A stretch of DNA of 64,000 nucleotides from Leyella stercorea DSM 18206 (GCF_000235885.1 NZ_JH379375.1:42629-106628); one strand, 5' to 3'. Counted from the stretch's first letter, positions 35,823 to 45,544 are shown. Notes: generated by a model not told the origin, from the letters alone. A program made the numbers and translations.

Positions 35823-36953
35823 TTATCTCATCACGGTCGCCATGGTTCCCGTAGCCGTCATCTTGGCTTGTTGTGCCACGCCCTCGCCGAAGTTTCGGGT
35901 TGAGAAGGCGGTGTCGCCCTCTGGTATCATCCATGCCGCAAGGTCGGGCACGAGGTTCAGGCATTTCAACGCCACGATGCTCGCTGCCATCAGATAGCCT
36001 GCCGAGAAGAACGAGTTTTGCAGATAGGCTGCCATCGTCTGCTCACTGGCGGTGATGGCCGTCAGGTTCTCTACCTGTATGCAGAGCACAATATCAAACA
36101 GCAACAGGACGTAGAAACCGACGAAGTAGAGCATGGCTCCGTAGAAATGAACTGTCAAATAACGGGTTAGCCACTTCGCCCACGCTCCTTCCCACTTGGG
36201 CAGCAACGAAAATGCCCATTGTATTGGACCGAATATAGTGAGCATTCCGAGCAATATCTGCTGACAGTATATCGTCGCCCACCAACCGATGCGGAACACG
36301 ATCAGGGCTATCAGCATCACTATCTTGTCGATGCCCACCACGGCCCCTGCCGTCAGTGAGGTGAACCACAGTTTGCTGGCATCCTTCTCCATGTTGGTCA
36401 CTTCGTCCACGCCCGTCTGCTCCATCGTCGCCTCTATCAGGTTGGGGTCTGATGTGCCCTTATGCGCCACGTCTGCCTGTGCCTGGAGGTCAGTGTACAT
36501 CGAGTCCCTGACATATACCAACTGCTGCACCTCCTCAAACTTGTCGGAAATTTGGGTCGCCTCTGCCTCATAGAGGTCGTGGGTGTAACTGCCGATGCAA
36601 TTGGGAATATAGGATAGAAAATCCAATACGCACCAGCTGCTGCCGCTGTTGGTCATGCCTGTGTCAGCAGGTGGGTACCACCAACAGAGGATGATGCTCA
36701 CCACCAAGGGCTTGAACAGTTTCATCACGTCCAACGGTTCGTTCTTCACCATCATCTTGTAGGCCATGCTTGCCGCCACGATGATAGAGAACAGTGCCGC
36801 CAATGCCATACACATTTGGAGGATCCACCAGAACGGCCCTTGTGAGCCTGTGAAGGTGGCATCGGTCAGGAACTCGTTGGTCTGGAATATCACATCGTCA
36901 ATCTCCTCTTCGAGGATGTTGATGCCGAAATCGCTGAGTATGTTGTCTGCCAT
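35823..36953 (-). CDS. traJ: Conjugative transfer protein TraJ (polytopic)
   Basis: 376 residues with six or more hydrophobic helices: WWILQMCMALAALFSIIVAASMAYKMM, VVSIILCWWYPP, VVGIDKIVMLIALIVFRIGWWATIYCQQILLGMLTIFGPIQWAFSLLP, LYFVGFYVLLLFDIVLC and AAYLQNSFFSAGYLMAASIVALK. LTIFGPIQWAFSLLPKWEGAWAKWLTRY is the conserved VirB6/TraJ core. It forms part of the inner-membrane channel. The stop of the upstream 133-aa antirepressor-like gene touches its start. Confidence 0.9.
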   Translation of the reverse strand: MADNILSDFGINILEEEIDDVIFQTNEFLTDATFTGSQGPFWWILQMCMALAALFSIIVAASMAYKMMVKNEPLDVMKLFKPLVVSIILCWWYPPADTGMTNSGSSWCVLDFLSYIPNCIGSYTHDLYEAEATQISDKFEEVQQLVYVRDSMYTDLQAQADVAHKGTSDPNLIEATMEQTGVDEVTNMEKDASKLWFTSLTAGAVVGIDKIVMLIALIVFRIGWWATIYCQQILLGMLTIFGPIQWAFSLLPKWEGAWAKWLTRYLTVHFYGAMLYFVGFYVLLLFDIVLCIQVENLTAITASEQTMAAYLQNSFFSAGYLMAASIVALKCLNLVPDLAAWMIPEGDTAFSTRNFGEGVAQQAKMTATGTMATVMR

Positions 36954-37354
36954 CAGTGCCTGGTTCTATTGTTGATAATCTCTTTGATAAACTCTATGCC
37001 TTTCGGTGTCCATGACAGATAGAAGTGGTAGAAGCAGCGCATCCTGCCTGTGACATATACCGCAATGCCCTTGTCCTGAAGGTCTTCACGCAGTTTCCAC
37101 ATTCCATATTCCTTGGTGATGATGCCTTCCTCTTTGAGGGTCTTCACAATCTTGCCGTAGTAACTTCCGACATATTTGTGAAGCTTTGACATTGAAACTA
37201 CCTCTAAATCAGATGGCATATAATGCTCATCAACGATGGGTGTCCTGCCGATAACGCTGATTCGCTTCGGCATCCTTGACATCTCCAACTGCCACTTGCC
37301 GTTTTTCCTCTTGGCGGCATAGAGACGTAACTGTATTTTTGATATTGATTCCAT
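36953..37354 (-). CDS. Protein resembling the C-terminal half of a phage antirepressor
   Basis: 133 residues. VSMSKLHKYVGSYYGKIVKTLKEEGIITKEYGMWKLREDLQDKGIAVYVTGR and the end LSWTPKGIEFIKEIIN follow the helix-turn-helix and T/S-W-T-x-K-G pattern of the antirepressor (KilAC/ANT) C-terminal domain. The neighbour 37370-38200 shows the same ending (TKWTQKGRRFLYEKL). It may be a second, shortened copy. Probable DNA-binding regulator; target unknown. It lies 15 bases after that gene and abuts traJ. Confidence 0.6.
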   Translation of the reverse strand: MESISKIQLRLYAAKRKNGKWQLEMSRMPKRISVIGRTPIVDEHYMPSDLEVVSMSKLHKYVGSYYGKIVKTLKEEGIITKEYGMWKLREDLQDKGIAVYVTGRMRCFYHFYLSWTPKGIEFIKEIINNRTRH

Positions 37355-37369
37355 AGCTATTTCTTTATT

Positions 37370-38200
37370 TTATGTTCTTTCGATAACAGGAATGACTCCC
37401 ACGCTCTTCAGTTTCTCATAGAGGAAGCGGCGACCTTTCTGTGTCCATTTGGTGTTCATGCGCACATCCTCCGTACCGTCCTTGTGTTTAATGAGGTAGG
37501 TCTCGCTGGTCACATAACCGCAGTCCTTGTAGTCGGCATACAGAATCCACTGCTTGCCACGCTGATACTGGATGTTCATCTCCTTCAGACGTCGGTTGAA
37601 GCGGATGGACGACTCGCCATAGTCCTGTGCTATCTGTGTGACCAGGACACTGCTCTTCGTGGCAAGGATGATGTCAAGGTAACTCACCTTGTCCTTCATC
37701 TCCGTCACCTCCTGTTGCAGGTCATCCACCTTGGATCCCAACTCAACGATGCGTGTCCTTTGGTGTTCACACTCCTGTTCGACAAGCAGACGCTTTTGTC
37801 GTTCTTCCTTCAGATTGACTGCTAACCGTATCAGGAAGTCTGGCTCTGCCAATGCCTTCTCGATGGTCTGCTGTGTCATATAGGCACCATGCTTGCGGAT
37901 AGAGGGGAGCACCTCCGATGTCACCCACTTGCGGAAACGTTTGGCTTCGGGTTTGCGACTGTCAAGGATGACATCATACAGTCCGTCTTCATTGATAAAG
38001 TTTGTAACCTGTTCTCTTCCAAGACTATCCGAGATGGGGTACTTTGAAAGTACATCATCCGAAAGTCGTTGTACCAACTTGCTGGTTTTTAGTCCAAGAA
38101 CTCTTGCCACATCAGCCAAACAGAACAAGGGTTGCTCTGGTGTTCCTGTGGTTCGGACTGCTCCAAATTCCTCGTTGTTGAAAATCTGAATATCGTTCAT
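37370..38200 (-). CDS. BRO-N / antirepressor-type DNA-binding protein
   Basis: 276 residues. Residues 1-105 form a Bro-N domain: IQIFNNEEFGAVRTTGTPEQPLFCLADVARVLGL, INEDGLYDVILDSRKPEAKRFRKWVTSEVLPSIRKHGAYM. A coiled-coil stretch follows (about 130-170), then an ANT-like domain (SVLVTQIAQDYGESSIRFNRRLKEMNIQYQRGKQWILY). Such proteins are phage antirepressors that titrate a repressor. Its placement inside the conjugation operon suggests transfer-gene regulation or entry exclusion of phages (inference). Confidence 0.88.
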   Translation of the reverse strand: MNDIQIFNNEEFGAVRTTGTPEQPLFCLADVARVLGLKTSKLVQRLSDDVLSKYPISDSLGREQVTNFINEDGLYDVILDSRKPEAKRFRKWVTSEVLPSIRKHGAYMTQQTIEKALAEPDFLIRLAVNLKEERQKRLLVEQECEHQRTRIVELGSKVDDLQQEVTEMKDKVSYLDIILATKSSVLVTQIAQDYGESSIRFNRRLKEMNIQYQRGKQWILYADYKDCGYVTSETYLIKHKDGTEDVRMNTKWTQKGRRFLYEKLKSVGVIPVIERT

Positions 38201-38243
38201 ATCTCTATGCTGTTTTGTGATTATTTCTTCTCTTCCCTTATTT

Positions 38244-39008
38244 CTATCTGTTCACACTTTCTTCACCCTCACCGCTGTTGGCATCATCGCCGTCAGTGCC
38301 TGTCGAGCTCCTCACGCCCTTCATGTTTTCCTGCCAACGGCTCTTGGCATCGCTGATGATGCTGCCTTTATGTACTACACGGTCGTTGGTGGCTGCCAAG
38401 AGGGCGGTAGTCTGGCTTTGGGTGTTGAGCTGCACAAGGTATTTCAGTAGTGTCTCGTTCTGTGTCGTCAGGTCGGCATAGATGCTAAGATACTGCCGCT
38501 TTCTCTGTGCATTGGGCATATAGGCATCCTTGGTGGCTTTCACGGCACACTGGTACATATTGTACAGTTCCTCCCACCGACGCTTGTCGTTGATGGTGCC
38601 TCCTGTAGGGATGATATGGTCTATGTTCGCCTTCATCTTGTCCAACTGACCGTTGATCTTGCTGCTTTCGGCAAGCCAGGCGAGGTCTATCTGTCGGTCG
38701 GCTACGTTCAAGGCTTCCACCTCAGCACGCTTGGTGAGGGCAGAGTCTATCTTCTCCGCATCATCTACTTGGTTGTAGAGGTTGATGCCGGCAAGAGTGC
38801 GGAAACCTAACTTGTTCTTCTCTGCCGCTGTCTTCTTATAGTTGTTATGTAACAGCCAATAATAGAACTCAGGGGTGAGAGAACCGCCACCTGTCTCCAT
38901 CACCGTTATCTGGTTCTGCTTGGAGGAGTCGTGGTTGTAGGTCACGCTCTGGGCTGTGGCTTTGATGGTGGTTGCTACCGCCATGATGAGTATCATTGTC
39001 TTCTTCAT
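38244..39008 (-). CDS. Secreted RW-tail protein, paralogue 3
   Basis: 254 residues. Signal peptide MKKTMILIMAVATTIKATAQ. The body is helical (YNQVDDAEKIDSALTKRAEVEALNVADRQIDLAWLAES; YMPNAQRKRQYLSIYADLTTQNETLLKYLVQLN). The conserved tail is SIISDAKSRWQENMKGVRSSTG, followed by a short acidic extension. Fourth gene after traG in the tra operon. Periplasmic T4SS-associated role likely; mechanism unknown. Confidence 0.75.
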   Translation of the reverse strand: MKKTMILIMAVATTIKATAQSVTYNHDSSKQNQITVMETGGGSLTPEFYYWLLHNNYKKTAAEKNKLGFRTLAGINLYNQVDDAEKIDSALTKRAEVEALNVADRQIDLAWLAESSKINGQLDKMKANIDHIIPTGGTINDKRRWEELYNMYQCAVKATKDAYMPNAQRKRQYLSIYADLTTQNETLLKYLVQLNTQSQTTALLAATNDRVVHKGSIISDAKSRWQENMKGVRSSTGTDGDDANSGEGEESVNR

Positions 39009-39035
39009 GTCCGTTCTTCTTTTGTTTACAATCCG

Positions 39036-39761
39036 TCAATAGTCAAGTTTTCCTGCCACTTTCCATCGGCTGAAGGCATCTTCCAGTATCTCTTCCTTCG
39101 TCCTCGTCCGATACACCTTCTCCTTCCAATAGCCCATGCGCAGCTGCACATACCGCCATGTCTGGAAGTAGGCTTGGTTCAGATGTTTTTCTATCAGGTC
39201 CAACGAATTGTTGATATTGTCCAACACCATCAGCAGGTCGGAAGTTGAACAGGCTGCCGCTCCTGTGGCATACAACACGAGGTCGTTGACGCTATGGTAG
39301 AGTTGGCTTCCTTCGTTGTATATGTTGTCGATGGCTTTCTTGTTGATGCTGATGAGCATCGTGTCAGCCAGTTCGATGTGTTTCCGCTTGATGACCTTAT
39401 CATTGAAGTCCTCCAACAGGTTCTTGTAGTCACTGATGCGGTCGCTCACCGTCTGGTAGGTGCTCTTCACGTTCAGCACCGTGCGCAACGACTGGTACAT
39501 CACATCGATGATGTCGAAGGCCCGGGTGTATTTGTCCAAATCCACATTCAGTTCCTTGTATTTGCCCACCTCTTCACTGCTGTATTCATGCAGCAGTTGA
39601 TTGCTGTACTCCAAAGTGCTGCGTGCCAGCAAGAGGCTGCGCTGCTTCTTGTGGTCGTTGATGTATGCTTCCACCGATACCGCATCGAATCCCCATTGCG
39701 CCAAGGCTGTATTGGGGAAGAGGGTAATCAGCAGGAGAGCTATGATGATGGTATGTCTCAT
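39036..39761 (-). CDS. Secreted RW-tail protein, paralogue 4 (TraI-like)
   Basis: 241 residues. Signal peptide MRHTIIIALLLITLFPNTALAQ. Helical body with KYTRAFDIIDVMYQSLRTVLNVKSTYQTVSDRISDYKNLLEDFNDK and IDNIYNEGSQLYHSVNDLVLY. Tail EEILEDAFSRWKVAGKLDY. It resembles paralogues 1 and 2 in the left operon, suggesting duplication between the two halves of the ICE. Follows the 846-aa gene by 15 bases. Confidence 0.75.
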   Translation of the reverse strand: MRHTIIIALLLITLFPNTALAQWGFDAVSVEAYINDHKKQRSLLLARSTLEYSNQLLHEYSSEEVGKYKELNVDLDKYTRAFDIIDVMYQSLRTVLNVKSTYQTVSDRISDYKNLLEDFNDKVIKRKHIELADTMLISINKKAIDNIYNEGSQLYHSVNDLVLYATGAAACSTSDLLMVLDNINNSLDLIEKHLNQAYFQTWRYVQLRMGYWKEKVYRTRTKEEILEDAFSRWKVAGKLDY

Positions 39762-39775
39762 TCTCCGTTCCTCCC

Positions 39776-42316
39776 TCAGTTTTCGTTCTCGTTATCTTCA
39801 CCATTCCCTCTGTTAGGGTCTGCATTCTCTCTCCATCGCTCGTAGCACTCTTCAATGAGTGTCCTTCTGCGACCTTGGTCTGCGTCGATTGAAGGAAGAA
39901 TGTCCTTCAGCACGTCAATGATGCTGCGCTTGTAGTGCATCATTTTTTCTAATGATACCAAGTCGGCGTAAATCTTGGTGATACGGCTATCTACTTCACG
40001 GGCTATCTCCAGACGGTCGCTCGACCAGAGCAGGTGTATTACATCGTCATTGTCGGCGGTCTGGGTTGCCTCGCTCTTGGCATATTCTGTGGTGATGCTG
40101 CACGACGGGAACTCCTGGGCTATCTCCGAGATACGGCTGTTCACCTGCCTCGTCTTCTCCTCGTCAGAGGCATTCGGGTCAAGGGTCAGCACATCCACCA
40201 CCTGTGTGTCGGTGTATTCCGAGGTCAGCTCCCACGATATTTGCAGTATCGCACGGTGTATCTTGATGCCAAGGAAGTACTTGGGCTTCCTTGCAATGGA
40301 CAGTGTCGCCTTGAAGGTGATAATGCCGTTGATGTTGGGCATGGTGGCAGTTCGGACGTAGGTGTAGCCGTTCCACGAACCGGCACCTTGCCACGTGAGA
40401 TTGTAGGCTGACTTCACATCCTGCATGATGGCAGGGATGCGGTAGTAGTCATCGGTGGAGGTGGCATTGTCGTTAGCCGCCTCGCTCTTGGCATTCTGTA
40501 TGTCTGCCAACTGCTGCTGCCATGTCGCCAATTCCTTCTTCAGGTTGTCTATCTTCGTCTTGTTGACATTATGTTGCTGCCGCAAGGCAGGGGCTTCCTC
40601 CACAGAGGCATTGGCTATCTGCGTGAGCAGGTTCCTGTTCTCTGTCTCCAACTGGCTTATCTGCGCCTCCAACAGGGCTATCTTGCTATTCGCCTCACGT
40701 TCCTTCTCGTCCAGTTCCGATAGGTCGAGATTATTTTCTGATACGCTTGTCCTCATGGCGCATTCCTTGCTGTGGGCATTGAGCGAACCGCCGCACTCAC
40801 GGCACTTGTACTGCGTGCTGCCCTGTCCGAGGGTGACACCGTCCGAACAGGTGACGCTGATGGTCACGCTCTCCACGCCCTTCAGTTTGGCGGCATCGGT
40901 GGCTTGATAGTAACGGCGTGCGTCACTGCCGATGTAATAGACATAGCCCTCCTCGTTGTCGTTATACTCCGAGAGACGTGCCTGCAACTGACGCTTGAAG
41001 GTATTCAAGTCCATGCTGTAGGAGTCGAAGACATCCTCATACACCTCTTCCACGTTGTTCCAGCTCTTGGTAACGTGTATCTCGTAGGCGTAGGCCTTCT
41101 TGGTCTGCTTGCCGCCACGGCTGATGATGTACGACGACATCCAATAGTTCATCGTATAGGTGAAGCCGTCGCTCTGGGCGTTGAGCTGCTGCACACGGCT
41201 GCGGCTCCATCCGGCATGGTTCTCCGAGTTGGCCAGTATCTGCTCTCGCTGCGTGCTGTTAGGGTAGAAGTTGGGGTCGGAGGTGTTGATACGATACCAA
41301 TGGTCACCGTTCAGAATACTGTTGTCATCGGTCGGCGGATAGTAGTCACAGAGGCTTACGCTGCCTTGGTCTCGTCGGGCAATGTACCAACGCTGTGTAT
41401 AGTAGTTGCCCTGCGTCTCGCTCAGATAGTCTGTCATCCACGAGGTGATGTTGTAGTTGGAGAGGTCGAAGAGGGCTGCCACGTTGTCCTCGCCACCCAC
41501 CAGACTAAGGAGTGTGCTGCCGATGCCGTTCTCTGCCTGTTCATAGAGGTCATGGTAGTTGTCATAGATGTCGATGATTTTACTCACCTTGCCATTGAAA
41601 AGGTCGTTGAAGGCACTCTGCTGCAAGAGTGCGCCTGATGCCCCGTTGATACCTGCCGTCGCCAACGATGCTCCCATATTGTAAAGCGTCTCGATGTCGG
41701 CGGTGAGGTTCTCCACGGTGAAGTTGCCGGGCACACTGGCGATGTCATCCAACAGCTGCTGCCAATCTACATTGCCTATCTCCGAGAGTTTGAGGATGGC
41801 GGCTATCTCTTGGTTGATTTCCAAGAACTGAATGTCGGCAAAGGTCAAGCTACTGTTGGTCACGACACTCTCAAACTGCATACACAGCGACTTTGTGTCG
41901 GCGCATATCTTCATCAGGTAACTGCCCCAGTAGAGGGCGGTCTGCGGACTTTTCAGCATCATTCCTGCCACCGTCCATATCTTGGGCATAATCTTGTTCG
42001 CCACCATATTGTGGATGCGGCGGTAATAGTAGTTCTCCGTGCTACTGCTCCAAATGCCGAGGTCGGTGAATGCCTTGCGCTCCAAGAACTTGGCAGCGAA
42101 GATGCCGGCAGTGGCAACCTCTGCGGCATTGTAGTGCTTCAAGATTTCGCCCACCTGCTCGTTATAATAGCTCTCTGCCATAGCTCCAGCACCGAATGCG
42201 GCAGCCATGGCGGCAACGATCTGCTTGTCGTAGTTCACGCTGTAATACTGCGCATGAACCCTTCCCACGACAAGTGTAAGACACATATATATTATAATAA
42301 GGTATAAACGTCTCAT
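39776..42316 (-). CDS. Large secreted RW-tail protein with zinc-ribbon-like motif, 846 aa
   Basis: Signal peptide ending near GRVHAQ. Residues 20-290 are helical and alanine-rich. About 300-470 is Y/W/N-rich and may be beta-structured. A CRECGGSLNAHSKEC motif (about 505) could bind zinc. A coiled coil follows at about 535-620 (REANSKIALLEAQISQLETENRNLLTQI). The tail RTLIEECYERWRENADPNRG ends like the smaller RW-tail proteins. It is the first gene after traG, so it is likely a major periplasmic or surface component of this T4SS. No family recognised. Confidence 0.75.
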   Translation of the reverse strand: MRRLYLIIIYMCLTLVVGRVHAQYYSVNYDKQIVAAMAAAFGAGAMAESYYNEQVGEILKHYNAAEVATAGIFAAKFLERKAFTDLGIWSSSTENYYYRRIHNMVANKIMPKIWTVAGMMLKSPQTALYWGSYLMKICADTKSLCMQFESVVTNSSLTFADIQFLEINQEIAAILKLSEIGNVDWQQLLDDIASVPGNFTVENLTADIETLYNMGASLATAGINGASGALLQQSAFNDLFNGKVSKIIDIYDNYHDLYEQAENGIGSTLLSLVGGEDNVAALFDLSNYNITSWMTDYLSETQGNYYTQRWYIARRDQGSVSLCDYYPPTDDNSILNGDHWYRINTSDPNFYPNSTQREQILANSENHAGWSRSRVQQLNAQSDGFTYTMNYWMSSYIISRGGKQTKKAYAYEIHVTKSWNNVEEVYEDVFDSYSMDLNTFKRQLQARLSEYNDNEEGYVYYIGSDARRYYQATDAAKLKGVESVTISVTCSDGVTLGQGSTQYKCRECGGSLNAHSKECAMRTSVSENNLDLSELDEKEREANSKIALLEAQISQLETENRNLLTQIANASVEEAPALRQQHNVNKTKIDNLKKELATWQQQLADIQNAKSEAANDNATSTDDYYRIPAIMQDVKSAYNLTWQGAGSWNGYTYVRTATMPNINGIITFKATLSIARKPKYFLGIKIHRAILQISWELTSEYTDTQVVDVLTLDPNASDEEKTRQVNSRISEIAQEFPSCSITTEYAKSEATQTADNDDVIHLLWSSDRLEIAREVDSRITKIYADLVSLEKMMHYKRSIIDVLKDILPSIDADQGRRRTLIEECYERWRENADPNRGNGEDNENEN

Positions 42317-42318
42317 TG

Positions 42319-42440
42319 CTTCACTACTTTACGTTTTTACTACTTTCAGTTTCTACTATTCCACTACTTTACTACTTGTAGTATTTACTATTGGTAGTAT
42401 TCACTACTAATCGTATTTACTACTAATCGTAAATACTACC
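42319..42440. repeat. Iteron-like ACTACT/TAGTAG repeats downstream of traG
   Basis: A low-complexity 120-bp stretch built from ACTACTn units. The clearest tandem pair has a 16-bp period: TTCACTACTAATCGTA (42400-42415) and TTTACTACTAATCGTA (42416-42431), with degenerate copies to the left. It lies between traG and the 846-aa gene. Confidence 0.6.
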
Positions 42441-42441
42441 C

Positions 42442-42547
42442 AGCCACCGTTCCCGAAAGTTTTGCTTTCGGGCATCTGGGCTTTACGTCTATTCCGGGAT
42501 TTCCGTTTCCATCAATCAGCCCCCGTGCTCGCCGTGTCAGCGGCGAG
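42442..42547. repeat. REP-like hairpins, family 1 copies C and E
   Basis: Copy C (42442-42473): tag AGCCACCGTTC, stem CCCGAAAG / CTTTCGGG, loop TTTTG. Compared with copies A and B both arms changed together, preserving pairing. Copy E (42518-42547): tag CCCCCGTG, stem CTCGCCGT / GCGGCGAG, loop GTCA, overlapping the traG stop codon. Confidence 0.7.
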
Positions 42548-43054
42548 TGGCTCCATCGTCCGTCAAATTGAGCACATGCCCCGCCTCATTGACCTTCTGC
42601 GCAAATGCCAACGACTTCCCGATGCCACTGGCATCCCAATCTCTGCAATACCGCTCGATAGCCTCCTGATGTCTGCACTTCAGTTCATGCTTATAGAGTT
42701 TCAATGCCTCCTTCTCAGCTCGCTCGGTGGTGTAGGTCATATAGCACTCGTGCGGCTCCTCCACACCATACACTCCGCTCGTCGATCCACGTCGGATAAA
42801 CACCTCACGGAAGAAACTTCTTCCCTCCTTGTTATCCAAGCGGTTGACAGTGAATATCTTCTTGCAATCCACATCCGTCAATCCTAATATCGCCTTGATC
42901 TCGTCGAATCGCTCACGAAATTTGCTTTGGTCGAGCAGCATCACCACGTCGGAGTTGTTGATGATGGCTTCCTTCACGATGGGACTGCCGATGATGTCCT
43001 GTATCTCCTGTGTCACTACGCCCACGCTCGCCCAGAACTTTCGGGCTGTCTTGT
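42537..43054 (-). CDS. traG: TraG conjugation ATPase, exon 2
   Basis: Downstream exon of the intron-split traG. Splicing joins ...AAG TAC CTA T to AC AAG ACA GCC, restoring EYIKYL-Y-KTARKFWASVGVVTQEIQDIIGSPIVKEAIINNS, the normal run of VirB4-type ATPases. The exon adds 172 codons including the stop: LLDQSKFRERFDEIKAILGL (sensor region) and the C-terminal helical tail ending DDGATRR. Exons 1 plus 2 give 2706 bases and a 901-residue protein. Confidence 0.92.
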
Positions 43055-45544
43055 GTAGGCTAAGCACCCGGCGCCTTGTCATATTTCTATGGCAGGTTTC
43101 CAAATGCTCGCCTCCGAACCGGACTTACACCTCTCAGCGTATCCGGCTCTCCACTAATTTCAGTCTATCTTTCCGTCATGTATCTTCTTATGACAACTCC
43201 TGCACACTGCAATCGTCTTGCGTTTGCGGGCAATCATGTGTCGTTCCCAGCTTTCCTTTCCCTGCAAGTTCTTTAGCTTCCTTACATGGTGCATAACAAG
43301 GTCGTCTGTCGTTCCACATAGTTCACACTCACGGGCTTTCAGCCTTTCAACAAGACTTGTCCGTCCCGCAGTATAAATTGTTCGTGGCATAGTGTCACAT
43401 TCCGATTTATAGGTGGGTTTCTTTCGTTTGAAGCCACCATCGTAAAAGAATCTTTCCTTTACACCTGTTTTAGTCATGTGTTTTATGATAAACCTACCGT
43501 TCTTACGATATTTTTTGTTTACCTCACGTGTACGGCATTTATATTTGCCTGCAAACGTTTTGTACATGCTGTATTCCATGATGTACTTGAAATTATTCAA
43601 GGCATGGGCGCAGTTGTTGGCTATGGAGTAATAGTTATAGAAACCCACGATTTCTCGATTATAACTATCAAGGATTTCAAGGTCGTCATTGAATATCAGT
43701 CCCGATTTGCATTTCGGTTTCCATATTTCCTTTCCGTTACGGTTTGTCAGTTCTAAGACTCCCAAATTGAAAAGTTTTTTACGGACAATTTCCATACTGA
43801 CATTTAAGCAGACCCTTTTACCATAGGTTCTTCTTAATCTACCCCGTTTATCCCTTTTTTGGTCGTTGGACTTTCTTACATTGATTTCATATCCGAGAAA
43901 TTTGGCTGGTCTTTCCGTGTGAGTGACAAGTGTCTTTTCATCGGACAGCTCCAATGCCAGTTTATCAGCAAGGAAGTTTTTAATATCTTCCTTTATCTGT
44001 TGTGCATCTTGCTTGCTTCCGATAATTCCCACAAGAAAATCATCTGCATATCTTGCATATTTCATTCTTCTGTAATCGGCGTCCATTTCTTCGCCGTTGG
44101 GATATTTAGCCCGTCCTTTTTCTATTGCTTTCAGTTCAAGGATTAGCTTTGTCCTTTGCCTTTCATCTTTTACGGATTTCAATTTTCGCACAATACGTTT
44201 TCTTGCATTGCCAAAGTCCATACTTTCTCTACTGAATCTTCGTTTCTTCCCTTTGTCGAATTTGGCTATGTATTCCTTTATATACTTATCCAGCTTGTCA
44301 AGGTATATATTAGCCAATATCGGGCTGATGATACCCCCTTGCGGTGTGCCACTGTAAGTATTGTGGAATTGCCATTCCTCGATATATCCAGCTTTCAAAA
44401 ACTTGCGTATCAGTCGGATGAATCGTTCATCCGCAATGCGCTCCGAGAGAATGTTTATCAATACATCATGGTTTATATTGTCAAAGAAGCCTTTTATATC
44501 TCCCTCTACAAACCATTTTGCACCGCTAAACTCCTTTTGGATATGAGTTAATGCAGTATGGCAGCTTCGATTGGGACGAAACCCATGCGAGGTATATTCA
44601 AAACTTCCCTCGTATATGGCTTCCAATACCATTCTTACCACTTCCTGTATCAACTTGTCATTGAAAGTCGGCACGCCAAGAGGTCTTTTCTTACCGTTTT
44701 TCTTCGGTATGTACACTCTCTTTGACGGTTGGGGTTGATACGTTTCGTCTTTTAACATATCAATTAACTTTTCAATTCGTTTCAGGCTCATGCTGTCAAT
44801 GGTCTGACCGTCCGAACCTTTAGTCATGTTACCTTCTTTAGCGTAAATACGCTGATAGGCAACATAGAACATTTCCTCATTGAACAAAATTCTGTAAAGA
44901 CGTTCAAACTTATAGCTTGCATCCTTACTGTGTTCTGATAGACTGTTTAATACTCTTTCTGGACTTCTCATAATGTCTCTCACATTTTCCGTTAATTGTA
45001 TTAATAATTAGCTGCTTCCCTTCGCCATGTACAAGGCGTTACCTTGCTCAAACTACTATGGAAGCTCCGTTACCACTCCGAATTTTCATAGGTCGAACCT
45101 AATAGCCTTTCGGCACTTCGGGATAGGTAATCCCCGTTTATCACATCGTAACTGTTGGCATGATAGATTGTCGGATACGACTTCCGTCCTTTACTCGCTT
45201 ACTGCGGTTGTGTCGTGATAAGTTCTTGCTACATTCATACCTATTCACTGAAGTAGTATCACGATATGGCGGTTGATAGTTACCTTACGCCATAGCCTCA
45301 AGGGGGACCACTCAGACTATCGTTCAATCAATTCGGACTTTATCCTCATATCTATCTTTTCATCTCGCCATTCAGTCGCAGTTTGGTAACTAACTGACTT
45401 ATGACTTTTCCGACATGCTACACTCCCTGCTCGGTTAAGTTTTCCCGAAACAGATAAGTCGGCTGATGATAGGTTATTTTTCAAAGAACACGTTCCTAAT
45501 CTCCTGCCAAAGAGATATTTACGATGCAACCTTTACGGGCGCAC
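43055..45544 (-). mobile_element. Group II intron inserted in traG
   Basis: 2490 bp. The 5' end is GTGCG (45544-45540), the bacterial group II consensus. The 3' end is CCTAC before exon 2. Domain V is at 43116-43149 (GAGCCG...CGGTTC, 34 nt) and domain VI is about 43055-43115. EBS1 ATAGGT (45239-45244, intron position about 301) pairs perfectly with the last six exon-1 bases ACCTAT. A possible EBS2 (CTTGA near 45300) pairs with TCAAG. The domain IV ORF encodes the maturase. Removal restores the traG frame exactly. Confidence 0.95.
43160..44983 (-). CDS. ltrA: Group II intron reverse transcriptase/maturase/HNH endonuclease
   Basis: 607 residues. RT domain about 60-380: YIPKKNGKKRPLGVPTFNDKLIQEVVRMVLEAIYE, HGFRPNRSCHTALTHI, GDIKGFFDNINHDVL, GTPQGGIISPILANIYLDKLD and the catalytic RYADDFLVGI. 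Maturase domain X includes LEILDSYNREIVGFYNYYSIANN. The C-terminal HNH domain has CELCGTTDDLVMHHVRKL and VCRSCHKKIHDG, so it should support DNA cleavage for retrohoming. All motifs are intact. ltrA is used as the generic name. The frame lies in intron domain IV. Confidence 0.95.
   Translation of the reverse strand: MRDIMRSPERVLNSLSEHSKDASYKFERLYRILFNEEMFYVAYQRIYAKEGNMTKGSDGQTIDSMSLKRIEKLIDMLKDETYQPQPSKRVYIPKKNGKKRPLGVPTFNDKLIQEVVRMVLEAIYEGSFEYTSHGFRPNRSCHTALTHIQKEFSGAKWFVEGDIKGFFDNINHDVLINILSERIADERFIRLIRKFLKAGYIEEWQFHNTYSGTPQGGIISPILANIYLDKLDKYIKEYIAKFDKGKKRRFSRESMDFGNARKRIVRKLKSVKDERQRTKLILELKAIEKGRAKYPNGEEMDADYRRMKYARYADDFLVGIIGSKQDAQQIKEDIKNFLADKLALELSDEKTLVTHTERPAKFLGYEINVRKSNDQKRDKRGRLRRTYGKRVCLNVSMEIVRKKLFNLGVLELTNRNGKEIWKPKCKSGLIFNDDLEILDSYNREIVGFYNYYSIANNCAHALNNFKYIMEYSMYKTFAGKYKCRTREVNKKYRKNGRFIIKHMTKTGVKERFFYDGGFKRKKPTYKSECDTMPRTIYTAGRTSLVERLKARECELCGTTDDLVMHHVRKLKNLQGKESWERHMIARKRKTIAVCRSCHKKIHDGKID

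Noticed and set aside
42319..42440. CRISPR array
   Set aside because: Units are short, degenerate and contiguous without unique spacers, and no cas gene is present.
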